Below are positions 1 through 6,136 of a DNA stretch of 6,136 nucleotides, piece by piece. Below the pieces are notes generated by a model. That model saw nothing but the letters and a program-made list of their open reading frames with translations, had not been told where the DNA came from and searched no databases. Source of the stretch: Clostridia bacterium (GTDB lineage Bacteria > Bacillota > Clostridia > Oscillospirales > CAG-382). Where the stretch lies: NCBI GenBank assembly GCA_017397605.1, contig JAFQII010000266.1, positions 1 to 6,136 on the forward strand, given 5' to 3'. Positions within the stretch are counted from its first letter, which is position 1, and every line of letters begins with the position of its first letter. The translations under genes and the position numbers were made by a program.

Positions 1-1
1 T

Positions 2-1801
2 ATCGCAGTGCTGACATTACTGCGGTATTTTGGCTTTGCGATCGACAAAAAGCTGATCAAAGAGCTGACGGCAAAAAGAGGTCTGCCGCCGTTTGACGTG
101 CAGTATGCGGAAAACGCGTTGCAGTTTTTGCTCCTTGGAGAAATGCTCACCGAGGAACAAAAGTCCCAAATTGTGTCCGTTCTCAAAGAGCACGCATGCT
201 ACGAAAAGCGAAAGGTCTCGCTTGACCTCAATGCGCAGCTCAAACGCACGTTGATTTCTTCTGTCGGCAAACTGCGTAGCATCAGTCAAATCGCGTCGAG
301 TGAGATCTCCGCCATGGGCAGTCGGTTGCGCATGCTCATTCTGACCGATTATATCAAAAAAGAAAACCTCTCTATGATCGCAACAGAAAAAGAGTTTCCG
401 TCCGTCAATGTGGTCAGCATTTTTGAGACCTTGCGCCGTGAGCATGCGGATGTTCCGATCGGCGTGCTCTCGGGTTCCCTTGTAATTTTGCCAAAAGACA
501 TCGATCTTTCGGATGTAAAGCACAAAAAAGAGGAGATTCCCGACACAGAGTATTGTGTTGCCACGTTTGCGGGTTCGACGCATCATTCGGTAGCGTATGT
601 GGGCAAGCTGTTTGAGCAAGGTAAGATCACTATTCTTGTCGGAACAAAATCCTTGCTTGGCGAGGGATGGGATTCTCCGTGTATCAACACACTGATTTTG
701 GCGAGCTTTGTGGGCAGCTTTGTGCTGTCCAACCAAATGCGCGGCCGTGCGATCCGCATCGACAAAAATAATCCGCAAAAGGTTGCAAATATCTGGCATC
801 TTGTGACGGTAGAACCTGCGCATTTGTTTCAGGACACGGCGCTCAAAAAAGCGGCAGCGTATCTCCAACGCGACGAAAACGAGCTCGTCTCTTATGATTA
901 TGATATCCTCAAACGCCGTTTTGATTCCTTTATGGGACCCAACTATACTACGGGTGTGATCGAAAACGGTATAGAACGCATTACCGCGATCCAGCCTCCG
1001 TACAATCAGCAGGGAATTGAACAGATCAATGCGGAGATGATCGCGAGGGCGCATGCGCGAGACGAGGTCAAAGGGCAATGGAACGGCGAGGTTGCCGACG
1101 GTCGCTTTGCCGTAAACACCGAAACCCAAACCCCGTGCGAAAAACGTGTCCCCGTGTTTACGTTCTGGAACGTTGCGCTCGCAATCGGCATCGTGGCCAT
1201 GCAGGCGGCGTTGCTGTCCGCTTGGAAGAGTGTGATGTATAATCATGTTCCGCTGACGCTCGGTGCGATTGTGCTGCTGGCAGGCTCGACCGTTTTGCTG
1301 TATCACGGCATAAGAATTTATATGCAGCATCGCAATCCCGCAAAATCCATCCAAACGCTCGGCAAGGCAGTGTATAAAACGCTTTGTGAGTGTGATCTGA
1401 TTTCCTCAGCCGCAAAGGTGAATACGTACAAGGACAAAAACGAGATGTTTGTTTCGTTGCAATTGCGCAACGCGACCATTCATGATCAAAATATTTTCAA
1501 TACCGCCATGACGGAGATGCTCTCGGTGATCGAAAACCCCAGGTATCTTTTGATTGCAAAAACGGTATTCGGTCGGTACAATTATGAGCTTTCGTTTGCA
1601 TGTCCCTCCATCATCGGCAAAAAGAAAGAGTATGTCGAGGTTCTTGCAAAAGAGCTTGCGCGCTCCACGGGCAAATTTGAGCCGATCTTTACCCACCGCG
1701 AGGACGGCAGAAAACTGATCCTCAAATGCCGCAAGCATTCCTACATCACCCGCAACGAACGAGCAATGGGCAAAAAATTCAAGGTTTCGCATTGGAACTG
1801 A
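2..1801 (+). CDS. DEAD/DEAH-type superfamily 2 helicase, C-terminal part (5' partial), with two predicted membrane segments
   Basis: The reading frame is open to the left edge, so the start lies outside the window; the GTG at 8 is only the first possible start codon. Residue numbers here count from that GTG. What remains is the second RecA-like lobe of an ATP-dependent nucleic-acid helicase. A helical linker (about 30-100) precedes RLRMLILTDYI (about 106-116), which resembles motif IV. Motif V is GTKSLLGEGWDSP (212-224) and motif VI is QMRGRAIR (243-250), with the arginines expected to contact ATP. Walker A and the DEAH box must lie upstream. Residues 382-406 and 415-436 are hydrophobic and look like a membrane hairpin, which is unusual for a helicase. 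The tail (about 445-597) is soluble and basic at its end. The gene ends 16 bases before the next one, which suggests cotranscription. The helicase family is secure from motifs V and VI; the substrate and cellular role are unknown. Confidence 0.
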   Translation: MAVLTLLRYFGFAIDKKLIKELTAKRGLPPFDVQYAENALQFLLLGEMLTEEQKSQIVSVLKEHACYEKRKVSLDLNAQLKRTLISSVGKLRSISQIASSEISAMGSRLRMLILTDYIKKENLSMIATEKEFPSVNVVSIFETLRREHADVPIGVLSGSLVILPKDIDLSDVKHKKEEIPDTEYCVATFAGSTHHSVAYVGKLFEQGKITILVGTKSLLGEGWDSPCINTLILASFVGSFVLSNQMRGRAIRIDKNNPQKVANIWHLVTVEPAHLFQDTALKKAAAYLQRDENELVSYDYDILKRRFDSFMGPNYTTGVIENGIERITAIQPPYNQQGIEQINAEMIARAHARDEVKGQWNGEVADGRFAVNTETQTPCEKRVPVFTFWNVALAIGIVAMQAALLSAWKSVMYNHVPLTLGAIVLLAGSTVLLYHGIRIYMQHRNPAKSIQTLGKAVYKTLCECDLISSAAKVNTYKDKNEMFVSLQLRNATIHDQNIFNTAMTEMLSVIENPRYLLIAKTVFGRYNYELSFACPSIIGKKKEYVEVLAKELARSTGKFEPIFTHREDGRKLILKCRKHSYITRNERAMGKKFKVSHWN

Positions 1802-1817
1802 AAAGGAGCAAAACACG

Positions 1818-3695
1818 ATGAACCGTCTTTTGATTTTATCCAACCAAACAAATGATTTGTGCGAGCTTCTTTTGCGGCAATGCCCCGACGCGGTCGTTTG
1901 TCCGATCGCGCATTGTGACGCGGATGCGGAGGCGTTTGACTCGATCTGTATTCTGGGCGGAACGGAAGAACAGCCCGTTTTGTTGCCTGCCGCACTGCGC
2001 TGTGCGGTGGAACGTGCGAGAGAAAACGGCAAACGCGTTTTTTGCGAGTTTGTTTCGTCGATCGGGAGCGCGTATTCCGACAAGCCTTCCGTCACGACGC
2101 ATCACCGTTTGGTAAACGGCGGCACGTTTGCGGATCTGCAAAAGGGCGATATTCTGGATGGGCATTACAACGAGGTCATTCCGTATTATTTTGTTCCAAA
2201 GACCGCAGAGCCGATCTTGACCTACCACGACTACCTCTGCGCGCACGACCGTATCGAAATGGACGACGCGGCGTTCCGTGCCGGCAAATGGGCGCTTTGG
2301 CTGTTTGACAGGAACACGTTGGTGAGCTCATTCCGTCTGTGCAACTTCAACCGCACAAGGCTATCCCCGCGCGAGAGCTGGCAAAAGGTGATTGCGGCGA
2401 TCGTGGAGTTCTTCTGCGGCAAACCGATGTCGGTGGAATTCCCCGCACCCGTTTGCAAGCACGGTGCACAAAACGATCTTGACAATGCATTTCAAAAAGG
2501 TTTGCGGTGGTTTTTCGATGCCGATATGTTTGTCGACGAGGGCAAAAACGGTGTGCGCGAGGGATTTTCGCATCTGATTTCCGCACGGGACGGAACGCAG
2601 CTGCGTGCAGATCTCATCCGCACGGACTGCACGGGCGAAACGGGCGGTGCGTTTTTGCTGGATTACCTGACGACGGGCAACCAAAAAAGCAAGGCGATTT
2701 TTCAAAACACGCAAGCGTTTTGCTTTGACTATATGCAAATCCATGACGGCGCGCACCGCGGCATGGTGCGCTGGTCGGAGCAGGCGTGGGAAACCTGCTA
2801 TCAGGACGACGTCGCAAGGGCAATCATTCCCACCTTACTGTCCTGCAATTTCGGCGGCGGAACGGACTATTTTGAGCAAGCGACGGACGCACTTCGCTAT
2901 CTGGTCGATACCACGGGCGAGGACGGCTTGCGCGTCTTCCGTACGGATTGCATCGAGCTTAACGAAACGCGCCGAAACGAATTGAAGCGTGCGGGTGTCG
3001 GAACGCCCTGCGCACATTACAACGCGTATTACCACGCGGCGCTGTTGCTTGCGGCGCGTGCAGGCGCGGATCGATCGTTTGCGGAGGTCGCCAAAACGGG
3101 ATTGTCCGCGATCATGGCGCTTTATCCCGATACACAGCGCGAGACCAGCGAGACGGAAGAACTTTGCCGTCTGATCTTGCCGCTTGCGCTTTTGTACGAG
3201 TACACGGGGGAAGAACGGCACCGCGCATGGCTGTACCGCGTGACGGAAGATTTGGGACGTTTTTTGCATCCTGCAGGCGGATACGCCGAGTGGGATACGG
3301 GATACAAGGCGACCTGCGCGCGCAACGACAGAGGCGAGTGCGCGTTGGTGGCAAACAACGGCGATCCGATCGTCGATCTGCTCTACTCCAACAACTGGCT
3401 GCCCATGGGCTTTGCGTACGCCTATATGGTGACGGGCGACGCGTTTTTTGAGCAGAAATGGCAGGGCATCGCGGAATTCCTGCTTGCCTGCCAGATCACA
3501 AGCGACGACAAACGATTGGACGGTGCGTGGACACGCGCCATGGATATGGACCGTATGGAAAACTACGGCGTTCCGCACGACGTGGGCTGGGCGCCCTGCT
3601 GTATCGAAAGCGGCTGGACGGTCGCCGAAATTCTGATGGGCTTGCAATTTATGAAGATCGCCAAGATAGAAAGGAATCAAAAACATGAAAGCTGA
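1818..3695 (+). CDS. Putative six-hairpin (alpha/alpha barrel) glycosidase-like protein with N-terminal Rossmann-like domain
   Basis: This 625-residue protein starts at an ATG preceded by AAAAGGAG (1801-1808), 9 bases upstream. Residues 1-85 alternate short hydrophobic strands and helices, with a DSICILGGTEE stretch (41-51), and resemble the class I amidotransferase/ThuA-like fold found in some carbohydrate-active enzymes; I see no catalytic triad. Residues about 215-615 consist of repeated helical hairpins rich in aromatic and acidic residues: WFFDADMF (231-238), RWSEQAWETCYQDDVAR (318-334), SNNWLPMGFAYAYMVTGD (524-541) and a C-terminal VGWAPCCIESGW (589-600). This pattern fits the six-hairpin glycosidase superfamily. 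There is no signal peptide or membrane segment, so it is probably cytoplasmic. Many acidic residues could be catalytic, for example the Asp pair at 330-331, but I cannot assign one. Its 3' end overlaps the peptidase gene by 11 bases, implying coupled translation. The exact family and substrate are not recognised; an epimerase or lyase of the same fold is an alternative. Confidence 0.
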   Translation: MNRLLILSNQTNDLCELLLRQCPDAVVCPIAHCDADAEAFDSICILGGTEEQPVLLPAALRCAVERARENGKRVFCEFVSSIGSAYSDKPSVTTHHRLVNGGTFADLQKGDILDGHYNEVIPYYFVPKTAEPILTYHDYLCAHDRIEMDDAAFRAGKWALWLFDRNTLVSSFRLCNFNRTRLSPRESWQKVIAAIVEFFCGKPMSVEFPAPVCKHGAQNDLDNAFQKGLRWFFDADMFVDEGKNGVREGFSHLISARDGTQLRADLIRTDCTGETGGAFLLDYLTTGNQKSKAIFQNTQAFCFDYMQIHDGAHRGMVRWSEQAWETCYQDDVARAIIPTLLSCNFGGGTDYFEQATDALRYLVDTTGEDGLRVFRTDCIELNETRRNELKRAGVGTPCAHYNAYYHAALLLAARAGADRSFAEVAKTGLSAIMALYPDTQRETSETEELCRLILPLALLYEYTGEERHRAWLYRVTEDLGRFLHPAGGYAEWDTGYKATCARNDRGECALVANNGDPIVDLLYSNNWLPMGFAYAYMVTGDAFFEQKWQGIAEFLLACQITSDDKRLDGAWTRAMDMDRMENYGVPHDVGWAPCCIESGWTVAEILMGLQFMKIAKIERNQKHES

Positions 3696-4911
3696 ACTGA
3701 TCGAAAAAATCTTTGCCGATACCGCGTATGTGCGCACGGGCGGCAGTTCCGAGGAATTGCGCACCGCAGAGTATTTGCAGAGCGTCTGCAAAGAATTGGG
3801 CTTGAATGCATATCTCGAATCGTTTGAGGTCGATATGGCGACCGTACACGAGGCTGTTTTAACCGTAGATGGCAGGGAAGTGCCTTGCAAGGGCTATCTT
3901 TGCGCAGGTTCGGGCGAGGTGGAAGCGCCGCTTTACTATCTGACCGAGGGCGACCGTTATTCGCTGTCGGGATGCAAAGGCAAGATCGTGCTGTTTGACG
4001 GTTATCTCGGCTACTGGCGTTACCGCGACCTGCTGGAAAACGGCGCGTTGGCGTTTATCAGCTATGACGGAAACGTCAACTACGCAGACCGTGACATCGA
4101 CCACCGCGAGCTTCGTCCCTACGTGTCCAAGGGCGAAAAGATCATCGGCGTCAACATCAACGCCAAGGACGCGGTCGAGATCGTCAACAGTGATGCCAAG
4201 ACGGCAAAGATCGTTCTGAAGCAGGACGAATACAAGGGCACCTCCCAAAACGTGATCGTTGATGTAAAAGGCGAGATCGAAGATCAGATCGTGTTCACTG
4301 CGCATTATGACAGCACTTCGCTCTCTCAGGGCGCTTATGACAACATGTCGGGATGCATCGGGCTTTTGGGCATGGCGGAGTATTTTGCCGCCAACAAACC
4401 GCATTACAGCCTGCGCTTTATCTTCTGCGGCAGTGAAGAACGCGGACTGCTCGGCTCCAAGGCATATTGCGAAATGCACGCAGACGAGCTCAAGGACGTT
4501 GCACTCTGCATCAACCTCGACATGATCGGCTGTATCATGGGCAAATTTATTGCTTGCGCAACAAGCGAGATGAAATTGGTGCATTATCTTTCCTACCTCG
4601 GGGACGAACTCGGTTTTCAGATCAAGGCGTACCAGGATGTGTATTCCAGCGACTCCACGCCGTTTGCGGACAAAGGCGTTCCCGCCGTTTCGTTTGCGCG
4701 CGCAGCAGGACGCGACCTTGCGCCGATCCACAACAGCTACGACACCGTCAAGGTGATGAAAACCTCGCAGATGCAAAAGGACATTGCGTTTATCACCGCA
4801 TTTGCGTCCCGCATGGCAAACGCCGCGCTTTGTCCCGTCTCGCGCGAGATTCCCGACAACATCAAGGAAAAACTCGACGAGTATCTGCTCCGCAAGCGCA
4901 AAAAAGCATAA
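3685..4911 (+). CDS. M28-family zinc metallopeptidase (aminopeptidase-like)
   Basis: This 408-residue protein belongs to the M28 di-zinc peptidases, which mostly remove N-terminal amino acids from peptides. The expected active-site set is complete: His207 in TAHYDS, bridging Asp219 in AYDNMSG, general base Glu251 and zinc ligand Glu252 in CGSEERGLLGS, Asp279 in NLDMIG, and His349 in PIHNSYDT. A region between the N-terminal helices and the catalytic core (about 60-180), including KIVLFDGYLGYWRYRDLLENG (cut at 99-119) and ALAFISYDGN, resembles a protease-associated (PA) insert. There is no signal peptide, so it is probably cytoplasmic, whereas many PA-containing M28 enzymes are secreted. The ATG is preceded by AAAGGA (3670-3675), 9 bases upstream and inside the previous gene, and overlaps that gene's end by 11 bases. 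It is the last gene of the run and is followed at once by a terminator. The family call is firm; the natural substrate is unknown. Carboxypeptidase or glutaminyl cyclase activity also occurs in M28 but is less likely. Confidence 0.
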   Translation: MKAELIEKIFADTAYVRTGGSSEELRTAEYLQSVCKELGLNAYLESFEVDMATVHEAVLTVDGREVPCKGYLCAGSGEVEAPLYYLTEGDRYSLSGCKGKIVLFDGYLGYWRYRDLLENGALAFISYDGNVNYADRDIDHRELRPYVSKGEKIIGVNINAKDAVEIVNSDAKTAKIVLKQDEYKGTSQNVIVDVKGEIEDQIVFTAHYDSTSLSQGAYDNMSGCIGLLGMAEYFAANKPHYSLRFIFCGSEERGLLGSKAYCEMHADELKDVALCINLDMIGCIMGKFIACATSEMKLVHYLSYLGDELGFQIKAYQDVYSSDSTPFADKGVPAVSFARAAGRDLAPIHNSYDTVKVMKTSQMQKDIAFITAFASRMANAALCPVSREIPDNIKEKLDEYLLRKRKKA

Positions 4912-4919
4912 CATTTTTA

Positions 4920-4947
4920 GGATGTGCCACCGGCACATCCTTTTTTT
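4920..4947 (+). terminator. Rho-independent terminator after the M28 peptidase gene
   Basis: A perfect 9-bp stem, GGATGTGCC (4920-4928) with GGCACATCC (4932-4940), closes a 3-base ACC loop and is followed by seven T residues (4941-4947). It begins 9 bases after the peptidase stop codon. The minus strand has no T tract after the hairpin, so it should act only on rightward transcription. It separates the left gene run from the repressor/sensor unit. Confidence 0.
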
Positions 4948-4957
4948 GCAAAAGCTC

Positions 4958-4986
4958 TTGACAAATACACTCTAATGTGTTAGAGT
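4958..4986 (+). promoter_or_regulatory. Sigma-A-type promoter of the BlaI-like repressor/M56 unit
   Basis: A perfect -35 hexamer TTGACA (4958-4963) is followed after exactly 17 bases by TAGAGT (4981-4986), which matches four of six positions of the TATAAT -10 consensus. Transcription would then start near 4992-4994. The -10 element lies in the right arm of the first operator dyad, so a bound repressor should block polymerase. A second -10 choice, TTTATA (4986-4991), is closer to consensus in parts but has a 22-base spacer and is less likely. Confidence 0.
4969..4986 (+). promoter_or_regulatory. Operator dyad 1 (candidate BlaI-like repressor site)
   Basis: The sequence ACTCTAA-TGTG-TTAGAGT is an inverted repeat with perfect 7-base arms around a 4-base centre. 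It covers part of the promoter spacer and the whole proposed -10 hexamer. BlaI/MecI-family dimers bind short dyads in their own promoters, and this position fits autorepression. That this particular protein binds it is inferred from location and symmetry. Confidence 0.
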
Positions 4987-4992
4987 TTATAT

Positions 4993-5010
4993 GCTCTAAC
5001 GGGTTAGAGC
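4993..5010 (+). promoter_or_regulatory. Operator dyad 2 (candidate BlaI-like repressor site)
   Basis: The sequence GCTCTAA-CGGG-TTAGAGC is a second perfect 7-base-arm dyad with the same inner arms (CTCTAA/TTAGAG) and the same 4-base centre length as dyad 1. The two centres are 24 bp apart. It starts at about the predicted transcription start and ends 15 bases before the repressor ATG. Two like-spaced dyads suggest two repressor dimers bound side by side. In the transcript the same sequence could fold as a 7-bp stem with a CGGG loop. Confidence 0.
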
Positions 5011-5025
5011 AGAAAGAGGGAAAAC

Positions 5026-5397
5026 ATGAAAACACCGAAAATTTTTGAAAGCGAATACCGCTTCTGTCTGCTTTTGTGGGCGCACGAGCCGATCAAAAGC
5101 GGCGAGCTTGCCGCACTCTGCAAGGAAAAACTGGGCTGGAAGCCCACCACGACCTACACGGTCATCAAGCGGCTTTCCGAGCGCGGCGTGCTCAAAAACG
5201 AAAACACCGTCGTCACCGCACTTGTCACCAAGGAGCAGGTGCAGACGGCAGAGCTGGACGAAATGGTCGAAAAAACCTTTGAGGGCTCTTTGCCCGCGTT
5301 CATCGCCGCGTTCTCCAGACGGCAGACCTTTACGGACGCGGAGCTGGATGCGATGCAGAGCATGATCGACAGCTACCGAAAGGGGGAGAAACCGTGA
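5026..5397 (+). CDS. BlaI/MecI/CopY-family winged-helix transcriptional repressor
   Basis: This 123-residue protein has the usual length and layout of the family. The N-terminal winged helix-turn-helix (about 6-70) includes YRFCLLLWAHEPIKSGELA (11-29), a recognition-helix region with KPTTTYTVIKRLSERGVL (39-56), and a short wing around 57-68. The C-terminal part (about 71-120) is helical and should form the dimer. In known bla/mec systems the dimer represses its own unit and resistance genes until the repressor is cleaved following signalling by the M56 sensor. By eye, the staphylococcal Asn-Phe cleavage site aligns with Ala95-Phe96 here (FIAAFSRRQ, 92-100), so the residue before the cut would differ. 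AAAGAGGG (5013-5020) lies 5 bases before the ATG. The gene overlaps the sensor gene by 4 bases. The family call is firm; a link to beta-lactams is not shown, since such pairs also serve other envelope or metal responses. Confidence 0.
   Translation: MKTPKIFESEYRFCLLLWAHEPIKSGELAALCKEKLGWKPTTTYTVIKRLSERGVLKNENTVVTALVTKEQVQTAELDEMVEKTFEGSLPAFIAAFSRRQTFTDAELDAMQSMIDSYRKGEKP
5382..5388 (+). promoter_or_regulatory. Ribosome binding site that fixes the GTG start of the M56 gene
   Basis: GGGGGAG lies inside the end of the repressor gene, 5 bases before the GTG at 5394. It supports that GTG as the start over the in-frame ATG at 5424, which has no comparable purine-rich site. The arrangement points to translational coupling of repressor and sensor. 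Confidence 0.
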
Positions 5398-6136
5398 CGG
5401 AGTTGTTTTTGCAGGTTGTCAACATGAGCATTTCCGCGTGTTGGGCGATCCTTGCGGTGCTGTTGTTACGCATGCTGTTTGCAAAAGCGCCCAAATGGAT
5501 CGCTGTCGCCCTTTGGGGCATTGCGGCGTTTCGGTTGATTTGTCCGTTTACGCTCGAAAGCGCGATCAGCCTGATCCCGAGCGGACAGACCGTTGTGATG
5601 CACCCGCCGTTTGCCGACACGCCGCAGATCGACAGCGGTGTTCCTGTCATTGACAACGCGATCAATCCGTCGATCGTGACAGATGGGGGAGCGGATGCCA
5701 TGCAAATCGCGCTCGTAATCGGTGCGTCGGTTTGGCTGGTCGGCATTGCCGCGATGCTGCTGTATACGCTGTTCAGCTACCGTGTGCTTGCGCGTAAGGT
5801 ATCGACCGCCGTGTTCCTGCGCGAAAACATATATCAAAGCGAACACATCGACACGCCGTTTGTTCTTGGTGTCTTCCGCCCCAAGATCTATCTGCCGTTT
5901 GCCACCGACGCACACGACATGGAATATGTCCTCGCGCACGAACGGGCACATCTCCGCCGCAAAGATCACCTTTGGAAACCGTTTGGCTTTTGTCTGCTCG
6001 CCCTGCATTGGTTCAATCCGCTTGCGTGGCTTGCATACGTATTGCTTTGCCGCGACATCGAGAGTGCGTGTGACGAAAAAGTGATCGCGTCCTACGACCG
6101 CGACCGACGCGCGGACTATTCCGAGGCGCTGATGCA
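5394..6136 (+). CDS. M56-family (BlaR1/MecR1-type) membrane metallopeptidase, 3' partial
   Basis: Translation from the GTG gives at least 247 residues and runs off the right edge. The protein is the partner of the upstream repressor: in BlaR1/MecR1 the membrane zinc protease domain is switched on by an outside signal and brings about repressor loss. Predicted membrane segments are about 9-30, 33-52, 104-127 and 195-218, with a loop of about 50 residues between the second and third. The zinc site HERAH is at 182-186, preceded by the family's typical TPFVLGVFRPKIYLP (154-168) and followed by DIESACDEKV (221-230), where Glu223 is the likely third ligand. The domain order is that of M56 proteins. 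The C-terminal sensor domain is not in the window, so I cannot say whether it is a penicillin-binding domain or something else. The start overlaps the repressor stop as GTGA. The family call is firm; the inducing signal is unknown. Confidence 0.
   Translation, partial: MTELFLQVVNMSISACWAILAVLLLRMLFAKAPKWIAVALWGIAAFRLICPFTLESAISLIPSGQTVVMHPPFADTPQIDSGVPVIDNAINPSIVTDGGADAMQIALVIGASVWLVGIAAMLLYTLFSYRVLARKVSTAVFLRENIYQSEHIDTPFVLGVFRPKIYLPFATDAHDMEYVLAHERAHLRRKDHLWKPFGFCLLALHWFNPLAWLAYVLLCRDIESACDEKVIASYDRDRRADYSEALM

Noticed and set aside
17..1354. Long minus-strand open frame (445 codons) opposite the helicase gene.
   Set aside because: Its translation has no recognisable domain and is rich in Arg, His and Cys in a way typical of antisense frames, while the plus strand has clear helicase motifs. 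Low use of TTA, CTA and TCA codons in the real gene leaves the antisense frame open.
2..1801. Type III restriction or other defence helicase.
   Set aside because: Motifs V and VI fit many superfamily 2 groups, no methylase or nuclease gene is next to it, and the N-terminal part is missing, so a defence label is not supported.
2835..3890. Minus-strand open frame of 351 codons opposite the glycosidase-like gene and the start of the peptidase gene.
   Set aside because: It spans two real plus-strand genes and shows no domain, so it is a shadow frame.
3859..4938. Minus-strand open frame of 359 codons opposite the M28 peptidase gene.
   Set aside because: It would start inside the terminator hairpin and lies opposite a peptidase with all active-site residues in place.
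4950..5025. Possible riboswitch or small RNA between terminator and repressor gene.
   Set aside because: The 76 bases are fully explained by promoter, two dyads and ribosome binding site; there is no room for an aptamer.
5466..6008. Minus-strand open frame of 180 codons and a plus-strand frame at 5722-6084 in the right part.
   Set aside because: Both overlap the M56 frame, which carries HERAH and four membrane segments; neither alternative shows any family signal.

Overview
This 6.1 kb window looks like chromosomal DNA of a Clostridia-type Firmicute. The protein families, the purine-rich AGGAG-type ribosome binding sites, the rho-independent terminator with a T tract, and the BlaI/M56 regulatory pair all fit that group. 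Base composition is intermediate (near half G+C by eye). I cannot name a genus. All genes run left to right and there is almost no intergenic space.

The left part (2-4911) is a compact same-strand run of three genes. The first is the C-terminal portion of a superfamily 2 (DEAD/DEAH-type) helicase that enters from outside the window and carries an unusual pair of hydrophobic segments. After 16 bases comes a 625-residue protein that I read as a six-hairpin (alpha/alpha barrel) carbohydrate-active enzyme with a small Rossmann-like N-terminal domain. It overlaps by 11 bases an M28-family zinc aminopeptidase with all expected metal ligands. A strong hairpin terminator closes the run. The overlap suggests that the glycosidase-like protein and the peptidase are made together. 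A joint role in intracellular breakdown of glycopeptide-like material is possible but inferred.

The right part (4950-6136) is a two-gene sensor/repressor unit. A sigma-A-type promoter overlaps one of two near-identical 18-bp dyads. It drives a BlaI/MecI/CopY-family winged-helix repressor, which overlaps by 4 bases an M56 (BlaR1/MecR1-type) membrane metallopeptidase cut by the window edge. In the known bla/mec systems the membrane protease senses a cell-envelope signal and leads to loss of the repressor, relieving operator occupancy. The dyads here are strong candidates for the autoregulatory operators.

I found no RNA gene, CRISPR array, insertion sequence or attachment site, and no clearly new defence or mobile system. 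The points most worth checking are the tandem operator architecture, the membrane-hairpin helicase, and the glycosidase-peptidase pairing. [Format note: the original answer gave no feature confidence values; the 0 in each confidence field is a placeholder for 'not stated'.]
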